This document shows positions 1 to 7,446 of a stretch of 11,684 bases of DNA, one piece after another. This DNA is from Deltaproteobacteria bacterium. GTDB lineage: Bacteria; Desulfobacterota; Desulfobacteria; Desulfobacterales; SURF-15. The notes under the pieces were generated by a model. That model was not told the DNA's origin. It did not search any database and saw only the letters and a program-made list of their open reading frames with translations. Made by a program: the position numbers and the translations under genes. The stretch's first letter is position 1; every line of letters starts with the position of its first letter. The stretch is taken from assembly GCA_024644775.1 (NCBI GenBank), contig JAHEHB010000153.1, positions 1 to 11,684 on the forward strand, written 5' to 3'.

Positions 1-1
1 G

Positions 2-1000
2 GCAGATCCTTCTAAAATCGTGTTTGCCGGAGTCGGCAAAACGGATAGAGAAATTGTCGAAGCCCTGAATATGGGCATCGGTTATTTCAACATTGAATCG
101 GAAGCCGAGCTTGAAAATATCATCAAATTGGCTAAGGAGCACGGAAAAACGACCAAAGCCGCCCTTCGTGTTAACCCCGACGTGGACCCGCAAACACATT
201 CATTTACCACCACCGGGACGAAGGAAACAAAGTTCGGCGTGGATATAGAACGCGGTCGTGCCGTTTTTGAAACATACGGCAGAAACAGTACGGTCCGTAT
301 ATCCGCCATTCACATACATCTCGGTTCGGCAGGAAAGACCGTCGAACCCTATATCAAAGCTCTCGATAAAGCCCTGGTTCTCATCGATGAGTTGAGAAAA
401 CAAGGCTTTTCCATCGAGGCGGTCGATCTTGGCGGCGGTTACGGAGCAGATTATGAAACGGACAAAGCCCCGACTGCTGACGAGTATGCCAACGCCATTG
501 TACCGAAGTTAAAAAACAAAAACTTAAAACTCATACTCGAACCGGGAGCCAGTATTGCGGCCAATGCGGCCATATTGCTCACTCAAGTCCTCTATCTGAA
601 ACAGGGTGGGAAAAAGAAATTTGTCATTGTCGATGCGGGTATGAACGATCTGATACGGCCTCCCTTATACGGTGCATTTCACTTTATTTGGCCGGCCAAC
701 GTGGAAGCGGGTTTTGTACCACCTCAGAAACAGAAAGACCTTTTCTTGAAAGGCTGCGAGCGGGTTGATGTGGTCGGCCCTGTTTGTGAAGGCACCGATT
801 TTTTTGCGAAACAACGTCCCATGCCGCCGGTACGCCGTAACGACTTGATCGCCATATTTACCGCCGGGGCCTACGGTTTCAGTATGAGCAGCAACTATAA
901 CGCCCGCCCCATGCCACCTGAAATACTTGTCGACGGCGACCGGTTTACCGTCATCCGTAAACGGCAGACCTATGAAGATTTGGTGGGTTTGGAAAAATGA
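2..1000 (+). CDS. lysA: Diaminopimelate decarboxylase, 5' end outside the window
   Basis: PLP-dependent enzyme of fold type III that decarboxylates meso-diaminopimelate to L-lysine in the cytoplasm, the last step of lysine synthesis. The reading frame is open to the first base, and the residues before the GTG at 20 (ADPSKIVFAGVGKT) match the family's N-terminal barrel. That GTG is therefore an internal Val codon and the gene starts outside the window. Visible family motifs, in order: HLGSAGK (from about 317), VDLGGGYG (phosphate-binding glycines, about 422-445), EPGAS (539-553), the DAGMNDLIRPPLYGA block, GPVCEGTDFF with the active-site Cys at 785-787, and GAYGFSMSSNYNARP near the end, including the Tyr that contacts PLP. 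The motif normally written EPGR reads EPGA here, so the usual Arg is missing. A strict ornithine or arginine decarboxylase is less likely, because the CExxD-type motif is that of DAP decarboxylases. Confidence 0.94.
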   Translation, partial: ADPSKIVFAGVGKTDREIVEALNMGIGYFNIESEAELENIIKLAKEHGKTTKAALRVNPDVDPQTHSFTTTGTKETKFGVDIERGRAVFETYGRNSTVRISAIHIHLGSAGKTVEPYIKALDKALVLIDELRKQGFSIEAVDLGGGYGADYETDKAPTADEYANAIVPKLKNKNLKLILEPGASIAANAAILLTQVLYLKQGGKKKFVIVDAGMNDLIRPPLYGAFHFIWPANVEAGFVPPQKQKDLFLKGCERVDVVGPVCEGTDFFAKQRPMPPVRRNDLIAIFTAGAYGFSMSSNYNARPMPPEILVDGDRFTVIRKRQTYEDLVGLEK

Positions 1001-1121
1001 TTTTGGACTAAACCGCCTGGGAGGCTTCAGGTATCGTAGCCGCTACTTTTCGAATTCAGGAATCATCGGTATGGCGTTCGGAGGTCCCGCGCCTGATCGA
1101 TAGCCTTGCGAACCGAGCCAA

Positions 1122-1177
1122 ATAGGGTTTTCCGGCTTATTTTACCGAGTCACCGAAACGCGCCGGCACTTCCCTAT
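1122..1177 (-). terminator. Possible weak hairpin between convergent genes
   Basis: Two-part inverted repeat: ATAGGG (1122-1127) pairs with CCCTAT (1172-1177), and CCGGC (1132-1136) pairs with GCCGG (1162-1166), with a 25-nt loop and small internal loops. It lies just after the stop of the minus-strand gene and between it and lysA. Only a short T run follows on the minus strand, so termination is a guess. Confidence 0.25.
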
Positions 1178-1189
1178 AAAAGCAAAATC

Positions 1190-1717
1190 CTATTTATTAA
1201 CAGTTACCCAGCTGCCGTCAGGCTGTCTGCATGCCGTCCCATAGACTTGCTGTTGTTCACCGCCTATTGTCACTGTCTTGACGTATTCTCTGCAGTACCG
1301 GCCCTCCCTTGTCTGATACGTTTTAACCGGGGTTAATGTTTCGGAATAGCCGGTGTCGGGGTTTCGCCAGGTGGACGCTTTATGGGAGGGTACATATTCC
1401 AGAGCGTTATGGAAGTTAAGCACAATGCCGAAGTGGGAACGGTGGCCATGACGATAAGGGCGCGGTCTATGGTGAAAAAATCGGTGTCCGTAAGAATAGT
1501 GCGGTGCGAAGTAACGTCTGGGGCGAAAATGACGATACCGGCTGCGATGGCGATGGCTGCCACGATAACCGTGATACCCGTGGGAGCGGTGGCCATTGCC
1601 GTAATAGTGCCTGCTGCCTGAGCCATGATGACTCCGTCGCGCTTCAGACAAAGCGGGCCAAACCATTAACGATATTGCCAAAAACGCGACTGTCACAACC
1701 TTTCGGATAAATTTCAT
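1190..1717 (-). CDS. Secreted His/Arg/Tyr-rich protein with 17-kDa surface-antigen-like C-terminal domain
   Basis: 175-residue exported protein of unknown function. Residues 1-26 form a Sec signal peptide (KFIRK, hydrophobic core, cleavage after SEA). There is no lipobox Cys, so it should be released or periplasmic rather than a lipoprotein. Residues 27-95 are low-complexity, with 16 His in 69 residues plus many Arg, Tyr and Gly. The C-terminal 80 residues (WRNPDTGYSETLTP, then YCREYVKTVTIGG, then YGTACRQPDGSW) look like the C-terminal domain of 17 kDa surface-antigen proteins (17kDa_Anti_2 type). It has two Cys, 142 and 163, that could form a disulphide. The start is supported by GGGAGG 7 nt before the ATG. 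It is monocistronic, convergent with lysA and divergent from the ABC operon. The His-rich part could bind metal, but that is inference. The domain assignment is from remembered pattern, not a search. Confidence 0.85.
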   Translation of the reverse strand: MKFIRKVVTVAFLAISLMVWPALSEARRSHHGSGSRHYYGNGHRSHGYHGYRGSHRHRSRYRHFRPRRYFAPHYSYGHRFFHHRPRPYRHGHRSHFGIVLNFHNALEYVPSHKASTWRNPDTGYSETLTPVKTYQTREGRYCREYVKTVTIGGEQQQVYGTACRQPDGSWVTVNK

Positions 1718-1787
1718 TTCGATCCTCCCTTTAATTTATGTTGGACGAATGAGCAACGGGAAAACTTACAGGTCGGAGGAATATTTT

Positions 1788-1806
1788 ATTTTAAGTGCAT
1801 TTTAAG
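1788..1806 (+). promoter_or_regulatory. Tandem ATTTTAAG direct repeat upstream of the ABC operon
   Basis: ATTTTAAG occurs at 1788-1795 and again at 1799-1806, start points 11 bp apart (about one helical turn), roughly 100 bp before the binding-protein gene. Such spacing fits a regulator binding one DNA face, but the tract is AT-rich and I could not define a convincing -35/-10 pair nearby (TATAGT at 1821-1826 is the best -10-like hexamer). Confidence 0.25.
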
Positions 1807-1901
1807 ACCTAATATGCCAATATAGTGTCCCATTAAATCGTAACGAAGCTTTATCTCAAGAAGAGTTAAAAATCAATTACAAATATGAAAGGAGAAGTAA
1901 A

Positions 1902-2942
1902 ATGAAAAAACTACTCGTGGTTATGCTAATTCTCATTGCAGGGATGTCGTTTCCGGTTTTTGCCGCCGACAAGAAGATCGTCCTGGGCAAAGTACCCTAC
2001 ACCCTGGAACATGCATATCATCAGGCTGAAACCAAGACACTGAAAGAGTATGCAGCAAAAAAGTATAATGTGAAGGTGATCATCGTAGATGGGGAAGCAT
2101 CCAATGAGGCAACTCTGGCGGCAGTCGAGAACCTTATCTCACAAAAGGTTGATGGAATTGCGTTGCATACAGGCGATGCCGGCCTGATGACCACGGCGAT
2201 TAAACTTTCTCATAAGGCCGGCATTCCCATCGTAACGACCTTAATTCGGCCAACGGAAAAACTGGCACCCCACATACAGCCTCAGGAAACGCCAAGCTCC
2301 TTTAAGATGGGTAAAGTAGCCGCTGAAAAGTGGCTCGAGGCCCATCCCGGCAAGACGTGTAAGGTTGCCATGCTCAACTTCGGTGGCTATGAGCAAATTC
2401 AAGAAATGCGAACCGGCCCATTCTTTGACGGAGTAAAATCGGTTGATCCAAAGGCCGAGCTTGTTACAATGCTTAACGGTTACGGATCTACCATTAAATC
2501 CATGGAGGTAACTCTCGATATTCTTCAGGGTCATCCGGAGGTGAACATCATCTTTGGAGCGAATGATGAGATGGGTCTTGGCGCTCTGGCAGCCTGCGAA
2601 CAACTCGGAAGAGGTAAGATGGACAACGGCAAACCGCTTACTGAAGTTATTGCCGGTCTCGATGGAAATGAAGCAGCGATGCTGAAGATTTACGACCCCA
2701 ACAGCTCTTTCAAACTGACCCATGGTGCGGTCAAAGATAATGCAATTGCTGAAGCGGACACTCTTATGAATATGATAAAGGGCAAGCTTCCCAAGGATAA
2801 GTATGTTGAAATTCCGGTTGTCAGTGAGGAAATCGACTACTGGAACACGCCGATTGAAGAAGCACAGAGATTCCTGGAAGAAAATTTCTATTTTTCTAAG
2901 GATCTTAAGGCACTGGTTGCGAAAGCCGCTAAATCAAAATAA
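1902..2942 (+). CDS. Sugar-type ABC transporter periplasmic substrate-binding protein
   Basis: 346-residue RbsB-like solute-binding protein (Peripla_BP_4 / type I fold) that would capture a sugar or related small solute in the periplasm and hand it to the two permeases encoded downstream. Residues 1-22 are a Sec signal peptide (KK, long hydrophobic core, VFA-A cleavage) without a lipobox. The mature protein has alternating beta/alpha segments: KIVLGKVPYTLEHAYHQ at the start, VENLISQKVDGIALHTGD in lobe 1, GANDEMGLGALAACEQLG and VIAGLDGNEAAM in lobe 2. These last two correspond to the ligand-binding ANDxxA and GxDG regions of the family. A strong AAAGGAG site lies 8-9 nt before the ATG. A hairpin terminator follows the stop and would set this gene's dosage above that of the membrane genes. 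The substrate cannot be read from the sequence; ribose, rhamnose, autoinducer-2 or polyol-type ligands are all possible. Confidence 0.93.
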   Translation: MKKLLVVMLILIAGMSFPVFAADKKIVLGKVPYTLEHAYHQAETKTLKEYAAKKYNVKVIIVDGEASNEATLAAVENLISQKVDGIALHTGDAGLMTTAIKLSHKAGIPIVTTLIRPTEKLAPHIQPQETPSSFKMGKVAAEKWLEAHPGKTCKVAMLNFGGYEQIQEMRTGPFFDGVKSVDPKAELVTMLNGYGSTIKSMEVTLDILQGHPEVNIIFGANDEMGLGALAACEQLGRGKMDNGKPLTEVIAGLDGNEAAMLKIYDPNSSFKLTHGAVKDNAIAEADTLMNMIKGKLPKDKYVEIPVVSEEIDYWNTPIEEAQRFLEENFYFSKDLKALVAKAAKSK

Positions 2943-2971
2943 GCCGGGAATCGATAATGAGGCGGTATCAT

Positions 2972-3012
2972 AATGAGAAAAGGTATTATTTTTACCTTTT
3001 CTCATTTTTTTT
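2972..3012 (+). terminator. Perfect 14-bp hairpin with T-tract after the binding-protein gene
   Basis: AATGAGAAAAGGTA (2972-2985) pairs perfectly with TACCTTTTCTCATT (2993-3006) around a 7-nt loop and runs into TTTTTTTT (3005-3012). It begins 29 nt after the binding-protein stop. It is a textbook intrinsic terminator; inside an operon it would act as a partial terminator and mRNA 3'-end stabiliser, letting the abundant binding protein outnumber the permeases. Confidence 0.88.
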
Positions 3013-3124
3013 GAAAATGAATTGGTGAGAGAAAGCATGACTTTTGCACACCACACGCACGATGGGGAAAACAAGTATTGCCTAAAATTCAGGTTTTGAT
3101 TAGACCTTTTAAACAGGATGGTTT

Positions 3125-4090
3125 GTGGTGAATACGAAAACTCAATTTCTGCGATTAGAAATGCAAAAGTTTGTACTTATTGGGATTATCGCGGTGATAA
3201 TGATTGTACTATCATTTCTATCTCCCCATTTTTTTACCATCAGGAACTTCACCAATGTGCTTCTTCAAGTTGCGGTGATCGTTATTATTGCTTCTGCGGC
3301 GAACCTGTTGATGATCACCGGTAATTTTGATCTATCCGTCGGAAGTGTACTTGCTTTTTCCGGGATAATGCATGCCTATTTATGTAAACACGGATTTCCC
3401 ATCGGATTGTCGATCTTTACAACTTGCTTGGCAGCCATTGCATGGGGTGCCATTAATGCTTTGACCGTTGGAATACTGAAGATTAATCCGGTAATCGCGA
3501 CATTGGGTACATTGTATGCGGCAAGAGGTCTAGCATTCTTAATTGCCCGCTGGGATGGCGGGGCGAATATCATGACCGGTTTACCGATAGAATTTGTCAA
3601 CTTCGGAAGAGAATTAGTTTTTGGAAAAATTCCCCTGGCGATCGTTATTATGTTCGTAGCCGTAGTTGTCTTTATTTTTATTGAGAAAAAAACACTGCTG
3701 GGACGCTATTGTTTTGCCATCGGTGGAAACAAAAACGCTGCGGAGCTTTCTGGTATCAATGTGGGCGTCGTTATTTCTGTACTTTATGTAATCGTTGCAT
3801 TGTTTGCTGGTATCAGCGGAGTCCTTCAGGCATCGCGCGTCGGTTTGGCAGCGCCCAATGTTGCCAAGGGCTTGGAATTCGATGTGATCGTGGCCATCGT
3901 GTTGGGCGGGACCAGCATGCTGGGCGGAGAGGGGTCGACATTCGGTATGATATTGGGCGCACTGATCGTCGGTTTTGCCGCCAACGGTCTCAATCTTCTT
4001 GGTGTGCCCTATTTTTATCAGACCATTGCATACGGTCTGATTCTTATCGTTTCTGTTTTGATTGACCAGAAAATCAGGAATCGTGGATAG
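3125..4090 (+). CDS. Sugar-type ABC transporter permease (first)
   Basis: 321-residue inner-membrane permease of the RbsC family (BPD_transp_2), forming half of the translocation channel. It is hydrophobic throughout, with about eight to ten membrane segments; the first is around residues 16-36. Family landmarks are MITGNFDLSVGSVLAFSG (about 63-80), FAIGGNKNAAELSGINVG, and the C-terminal GGTSMLGGEGSTFGMILGA loop that contacts the ATPase. The start is uncertain: GTG at 3125 follows AGGA by 6 nt, an adjacent GTG at 3128 gives 9 nt, and the first ATG lies 12 codons further in. It is separated from the binding-protein gene by 182 bp that contain the terminator, and from the ATPase gene by 24 bp. 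Confidence 0.92.
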   Translation: MVNTKTQFLRLEMQKFVLIGIIAVIMIVLSFLSPHFFTIRNFTNVLLQVAVIVIIASAANLLMITGNFDLSVGSVLAFSGIMHAYLCKHGFPIGLSIFTTCLAAIAWGAINALTVGILKINPVIATLGTLYAARGLAFLIARWDGGANIMTGLPIEFVNFGRELVFGKIPLAIVIMFVAVVVFIFIEKKTLLGRYCFAIGGNKNAAELSGINVGVVISVLYVIVALFAGISGVLQASRVGLAAPNVAKGLEFDVIVAIVLGGTSMLGGEGSTFGMILGALIVGFAANGLNLLGVPYFYQTIAYGLILIVSVLIDQKIRNRG

Positions 4091-4114
4091 AGGGTAGAAA
4101 AGGAACTGACGGAC

Positions 4115-5605
4115 ATGGACCATGATGCGTTGATAGAAATTCGCGGTTTAGGAAAAACATTTCCCGGCGTCCTGGCACTGAATAATGTGAGCTTCGATAT
4201 CAAAAAGAATACGGTACACTGTATTGTCGGGGAGAATGGAGCAGGAAAATCTACGTTTATTAAAATCCTGACCGGTGCGATGGCGAAATCTGGTGGTGAG
4301 ATATACTTTAATGGAGAATCATTCGAACCGAAAATAGTACGTGAGGCTATGACAAGCGGGATCAGCGTTCTTTATCAAGAGTTAAATGTTGTGGATGATC
4401 TTACCGTATCTGAGAATCTAATTCTCGGGAAAGAGAAGCATCGATTCGGATTTGTCCGAAGAATCGATTCAATGGAAAAGGCTGAAAGGATATTGAAAGA
4501 TTTCGATGACACGATTCATCTGAATATGAGAGTCGGTGATCTGAGCGTTGCTCAAAAACAGGTGATCGAAATCACAAAGGCCATATCTGCGGATTGTTCC
4601 GTTCTGATAATGGATGAGCCGACCGCTTCACTCAGCGAAGAAGAAACCCGGCGGTTGTTCACTACTGTGGAAAGGCTGAAGACGGATGGGATCACCATCA
4701 TTTATATATCCCACAAATTGAGGGAAATATTCGAAATCGGAGACTATGTGAGTGTATTCAGGGATGGATTTTTGGTTGGGACGGAACATGTTTCGGATAT
4801 AACCACCATGGATTTGGTCAGAATGATGCTTGGTAAGGTCGTGGTGGAAACCTACATACCCAGTAAAACAGACTATTCCGAAAAACTTTTCGAAATCAAG
4901 AATATCGTAACTGAGAAATTGAGGAATGTGAGTTTTGAACTGTACAAAGGGGAAATCCTCGGATTCTATGGCCTTGTGGGAGCCGGCAAAACCGAGATCG
5001 CCCGTGTTCTGTACGGGCTTGATGAGTATCAGGGTGAATTTTTAGTAAAGGGTGAAACCATCAGATTTCATAATGTTCGGGACGCTCTTGAGGCTGGTTT
5101 GTCCATGGTTCCAGAAGAAAGGAGGATTGACGGTATCTTTGACAAGCTTTCGATTCGAGAGAATATACCGATGATGAAGATGGCCAGTGTTCTGCAGAAT
5201 GGTATGATAAACCGCAGAAAAGAAAATAATCTTGCAGACGAATACATTAAAAAAATGTCCATCGCCACGCGCGATCGGGAACAGAAAGTTGCCTTTTTAA
5301 GTGGAGGCAACCAGCAGAAGATTGTTATCTCGAAATGCCTCAACAGACAAAGCGACATTTTACTCATGGATGAACCTACGCGGGGCGTTGATGTGGGTGC
5401 AAAGACAGAGATTCACAATATCATCCGGGCATTAGCGAGTGAAGGCAAGGGAGTCATCATCTTCTCTTCCGAGCTTCAGGAAATCGTCCACCTCTGTGAT
5501 CGAATTGTTTTGATGCATGAAGGAAACATCCGAGAGGTTCTTAAAAACAGCGAGGAGATCGACACCGATCACATTATGAAAGTTGTAGCGGGAGAGGAGG
5601 CGTAG
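4115..5605 (+). CDS. Sugar-type ABC transporter ATP-binding protein with two nucleotide-binding domains
   Basis: 496-residue RbsA/MglA-type ATPase with two fused ABC domains on the cytoplasmic face, powering uptake. Domain 1: Walker A GENGAGKST (39-47), Q-loop Gln88, a degenerate signature LSVAQKQ (143-149), Walker B and D-loop LIMDEPTASL (164-173), and H-loop His200. Domain 2: Walker A GLVGAGKT (286-293), full signature LSGGNQQK (395-402), and Walker B LLMDEPTRGVD (416-426). The non-canonical first signature and the TRGVDVGAK second D-loop are usual for this carbohydrate-importer class, so both are expected. The length is normal for the family. An AAGGA lies about 11 nt before the ATG. The stop TAG overlaps the GTG of the next gene by one base (TAGTG), which implies translational coupling. 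Confidence 0.95.
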   Translation: MDHDALIEIRGLGKTFPGVLALNNVSFDIKKNTVHCIVGENGAGKSTFIKILTGAMAKSGGEIYFNGESFEPKIVREAMTSGISVLYQELNVVDDLTVSENLILGKEKHRFGFVRRIDSMEKAERILKDFDDTIHLNMRVGDLSVAQKQVIEITKAISADCSVLIMDEPTASLSEEETRRLFTTVERLKTDGITIIYISHKLREIFEIGDYVSVFRDGFLVGTEHVSDITTMDLVRMMLGKVVVETYIPSKTDYSEKLFEIKNIVTEKLRNVSFELYKGEILGFYGLVGAGKTEIARVLYGLDEYQGEFLVKGETIRFHNVRDALEAGLSMVPEERRIDGIFDKLSIRENIPMMKMASVLQNGMINRRKENNLADEYIKKMSIATRDREQKVAFLSGGNQQKIVISKCLNRQSDILLMDEPTRGVDVGAKTEIHNIIRALASEGKGVIIFSSELQEIVHLCDRIVLMHEGNIREVLKNSEEIDTDHIMKVVAGEEA

Positions 5606-6591
5606 TGATACCACAGAAGAGAGATAAATTCGCCTTTCTATTGGATCAAAGGTTTATCCTGTTTCTGATGTTTATCCTGTTAAATGTTTTATTCAGTTTA
5701 CTGTCCAGTAATTTTTTACAGATCGGTAATTACTACAATATGTTGCGGCAATCTGCGATGATAATGATTACAGCATCCGGTGCGACGCTCCTGATGATGA
5801 CCGGCAACTTTGATCTATCTACCGGAAGCAACGTGGCGTTTACCGGTGTGCTATATGCCCTTTTAGCTACAAGCGGTGTGCCGCTGCTCTGGGCCGCTGT
5901 TTCGGCAATACTGTGCGGTGCCTGTTTCGGTGTTGTAAACGGTACGCTGGTGGCGAAATTCAACGTTCCTCCGTTTATTGCAACATTAGGCATGATGTAC
6001 ATCGGGAGAGGGTTGGCTCTGGTTGCCTGCAATGGGCAGTCGATAAGGAAAAATATCCCTGAAAATTTTTCTCAGCTGTCACATGGTGATTTCATCGGCA
6101 TACCGATACCGGTTGTTTTAACGATCGTATTCGTTCTTTTTTTCTGGATACTGGCAAAGAGATCGCTCCTAGGCAAATATGCAATGTCTATCGGTGGTAA
6201 TAAAAACGCGGCTTTTCATTCCGGTATTAACGTAGGGGGCATTACCTTCTGGCTTTTCGTTATCGTCGGCGCTTTGGCCGCTTTCTCTGGTGTTATGACA
6301 GCATCTCGCATCGGCGCGGGTGATCCTCGTACCGGTAGTATCTTTTTCTTAGATGTCATCGTTGCCATACTGCTGGGAGGGACCAGCCTTGAAGGTGGAA
6401 AAGGATCCGTGGTGGGAATGCTAATGGGCGCGTTGATTGTGGTCGTATTGGGAAACGGTCTCAATATGTTAAATGTCCTGGTCTTCTGGCAGGGAGTCTT
6501 GAAAGGGGTCATCCTTGTTTTGGCAGTTATTCTGAATGAGAAAATTCTGAAAGATGTAAAAAGAAGATCTATTATTCCGCAGGCGGCTTGA
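5605..6591 (+). CDS. Sugar-type ABC transporter permease (second)
   Basis: 328-residue inner-membrane permease, a paralogue of the first. It shares TGNFDLSTGS (66-75), SIGGNKNAAFHSGINVG, and the GGTSLEGGKGSVVGMLMGA cytoplasmic loop. Two different permeases with one double ATPase suggest a heterodimeric channel, as in LsrC/LsrD- or YtfT/YjfF-type systems, rather than the single-permease ribose system. The GTG start at 5605 overlaps the ATPase stop and follows a strong GGAGAGGAGG (5591-5600) by 4 nt. It is the last gene of the operon; no further plus-strand gene follows. Confidence 0.93.
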   Translation: MIPQKRDKFAFLLDQRFILFLMFILLNVLFSLLSSNFLQIGNYYNMLRQSAMIMITASGATLLMMTGNFDLSTGSNVAFTGVLYALLATSGVPLLWAAVSAILCGACFGVVNGTLVAKFNVPPFIATLGMMYIGRGLALVACNGQSIRKNIPENFSQLSHGDFIGIPIPVVLTIVFVLFFWILAKRSLLGKYAMSIGGNKNAAFHSGINVGGITFWLFVIVGALAAFSGVMTASRIGAGDPRTGSIFFLDVIVAILLGGTSLEGGKGSVVGMLMGALIVVVLGNGLNMLNVLVFWQGVLKGVILVLAVILNEKILKDVKRRSIIPQAA

Positions 6592-6736
6592 TAACGTAAA
6601 AAGTCCTCGAATATGGCATCCGGGTCTCTATTATCGAAATACAGCCTTGTATATCTTTTTTCAGGCATAGGCGCCGGAATAGCCGGCATGAATTTTCGGG
6701 ATTCCAACTGCTCATAGAAAAATCAGAATATGAAAA

Positions 6737-6770
6737 ATGGGATGAGGGAAACTAAGTTTCCCCCACCCAT
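6737..6770 (-). terminator. Hairpin terminator downstream of the ComEA-like gene
   Basis: GGGAAAC (6746-6752) pairs with GTTTCCC (6756-6762) around TAA, enclosed by ATGGG (6737-6741) with CCCAT (6766-6770). Read on the minus strand, the hairpin ends in CCCATTTTTC, a T run that fits termination of the small exported-protein gene. On the plus strand no T run follows, so any effect on the ABC operon end would be weaker. Confidence 0.6.
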
Positions 6771-6831
6771 ACTATGTGTTATTCGGTTTTGCTATCCCGA
6801 AATCCCGAACAGGATTCGTGGGAAGTTTTAT

Positions 6832-7215
6832 TTAATCTGTTGAAATTTTGATGAAATTTTTGTTTTTCTCGAAAATCTTCTTACCGATGCCGCTGACTTT
6901 TGTAATGTCCTCGGGTTTTTTAAAGGGACCGTTTTTGTCCCGGTAGGCAACGATTTTTTCGGCGCGATCTTTTCCGATTCCATTGAGGGTCGTCAGGGTT
7001 TTTACATCGGCGCTGTTGATGTTTACAGGTTTGATATCAGCAACTTTGACATCGCCTTTCTTTTTCATCGATGATTTTACTTTCGCAGTTTTAATACTTT
7101 CCTGTTTTGTGTCTGATGGCGAATCCTTGGTCCCGGATATAGCGGGGTTTACGATTAGTAGAACAAAAACAGCCGTTAGGATTCCGGTGAGTTGAATAAA
7201 CTTTTTACTTTTCAA
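6832..7215 (-). CDS. Small exported ComEA-like helix-hairpin-helix protein
   Basis: 127-residue protein with an N-terminal signal or anchor segment (KSKKF, then hydrophobic residues 9-25, then AISG), a lysine-rich linker (30-60), and a C-terminal ComEA-type double helix-hairpin-helix. The landmarks are VNINSAD, LNGIGKDRAEKIVAYR (77-92), GPFKKPEDI and VSGIGKKIFEKN (107-118). The family binds DNA non-specifically; secreted versions serve as periplasmic DNA receptors for transformation. The start is TTG at 7215, chosen because GGAGG lies 8 nt upstream and the first in-frame ATG is codon 50, inside the mature protein. An AGTTAA/TTAACT inverted repeat (7238-7253) sits just upstream of the binding site. 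No other competence gene is visible, so the role could be DNA uptake or something else. Confidence 0.88.
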   Translation of the reverse strand: MKSKKFIQLTGILTAVFVLLIVNPAISGTKDSPSDTKQESIKTAKVKSSMKKKGDVKVADIKPVNINSADVKTLTTLNGIGKDRAEKIVAYRDKNGPFKKPEDITKVSGIGKKIFEKNKNFIKISTD

Positions 7216-7239
7216 AGATAATACCTCCGTAAAATTTAG

Positions 7240-7446
7240 TTAATTGTTTAACTTAGTGCCTTTGCTGATTGAGCAAGAAGGCGCAATAACCTCAAAAATC
7301 GCTGCAGCAATCTCATGATGAATAAAAATTTTCTCCGGGAGAATGTACTTCGAGTTAGTTTCAGCAATTCTCATGCCGTTTTTGGGGTAAACTTTTGGAT
7401 GTTCTTCTTTGCCGGTGGATAAAATAGCAGGTAATCCGAGAAGATG
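7240..7446 (-). pseudogene. Start-less coding-like frame, possible gene remnant
   Basis: A 68-codon frame is open between two stops on the minus strand and ends 24 bp before the ComEA-like start. Its translation reads like real protein (LPAILSTGKEEHPKVYPKNG, then ETNSKYILPEKIFIHHE, then IAAAIFEVI), with mixed charged and hydrophobic composition. It has no usable upstream start, and its only ATG lacks a ribosome-binding site. The family is not recognised. It may be the tail of a decayed gene whose front part was lost or frameshifted, or chance. Confidence 0.25.

Noticed and set aside
20..22. GTG as a start for lysA
   Set aside because: The frame is open to the window edge, and residues encoded before it fit the family's N-terminal barrel.
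1036..1050. GTAG-CCG-CTAC followed by TTTT after lysA
   Set aside because: A 4-bp stem is too short to act as an intrinsic terminator.
1382..1621. Plus-strand frames across the surface-protein gene
   Set aside because: They overlap the His-rich gene on the other strand, lack ribosome-binding sites and have compositions that mirror its repeats.
1823..1830. TAGTGTCC upstream of the binding-protein gene, identical to the first 8 bases of the 146-bp element
   Set aside because: The match stops after eight bases and there is no partner repeat, so it is most likely chance.
6673..6687. GCCGG-AATAG-CCGGC hairpin after the ABC operon
   Set aside because: Only 5 bp and no T-tract; not convincing as the operon terminator.
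6216..6707. 163-codon minus-strand frame opposite the second permease
   Set aside because: Most of it is antisense to a clear permease gene and its translation is Pro/Thr-rich, typical of a shadow frame.
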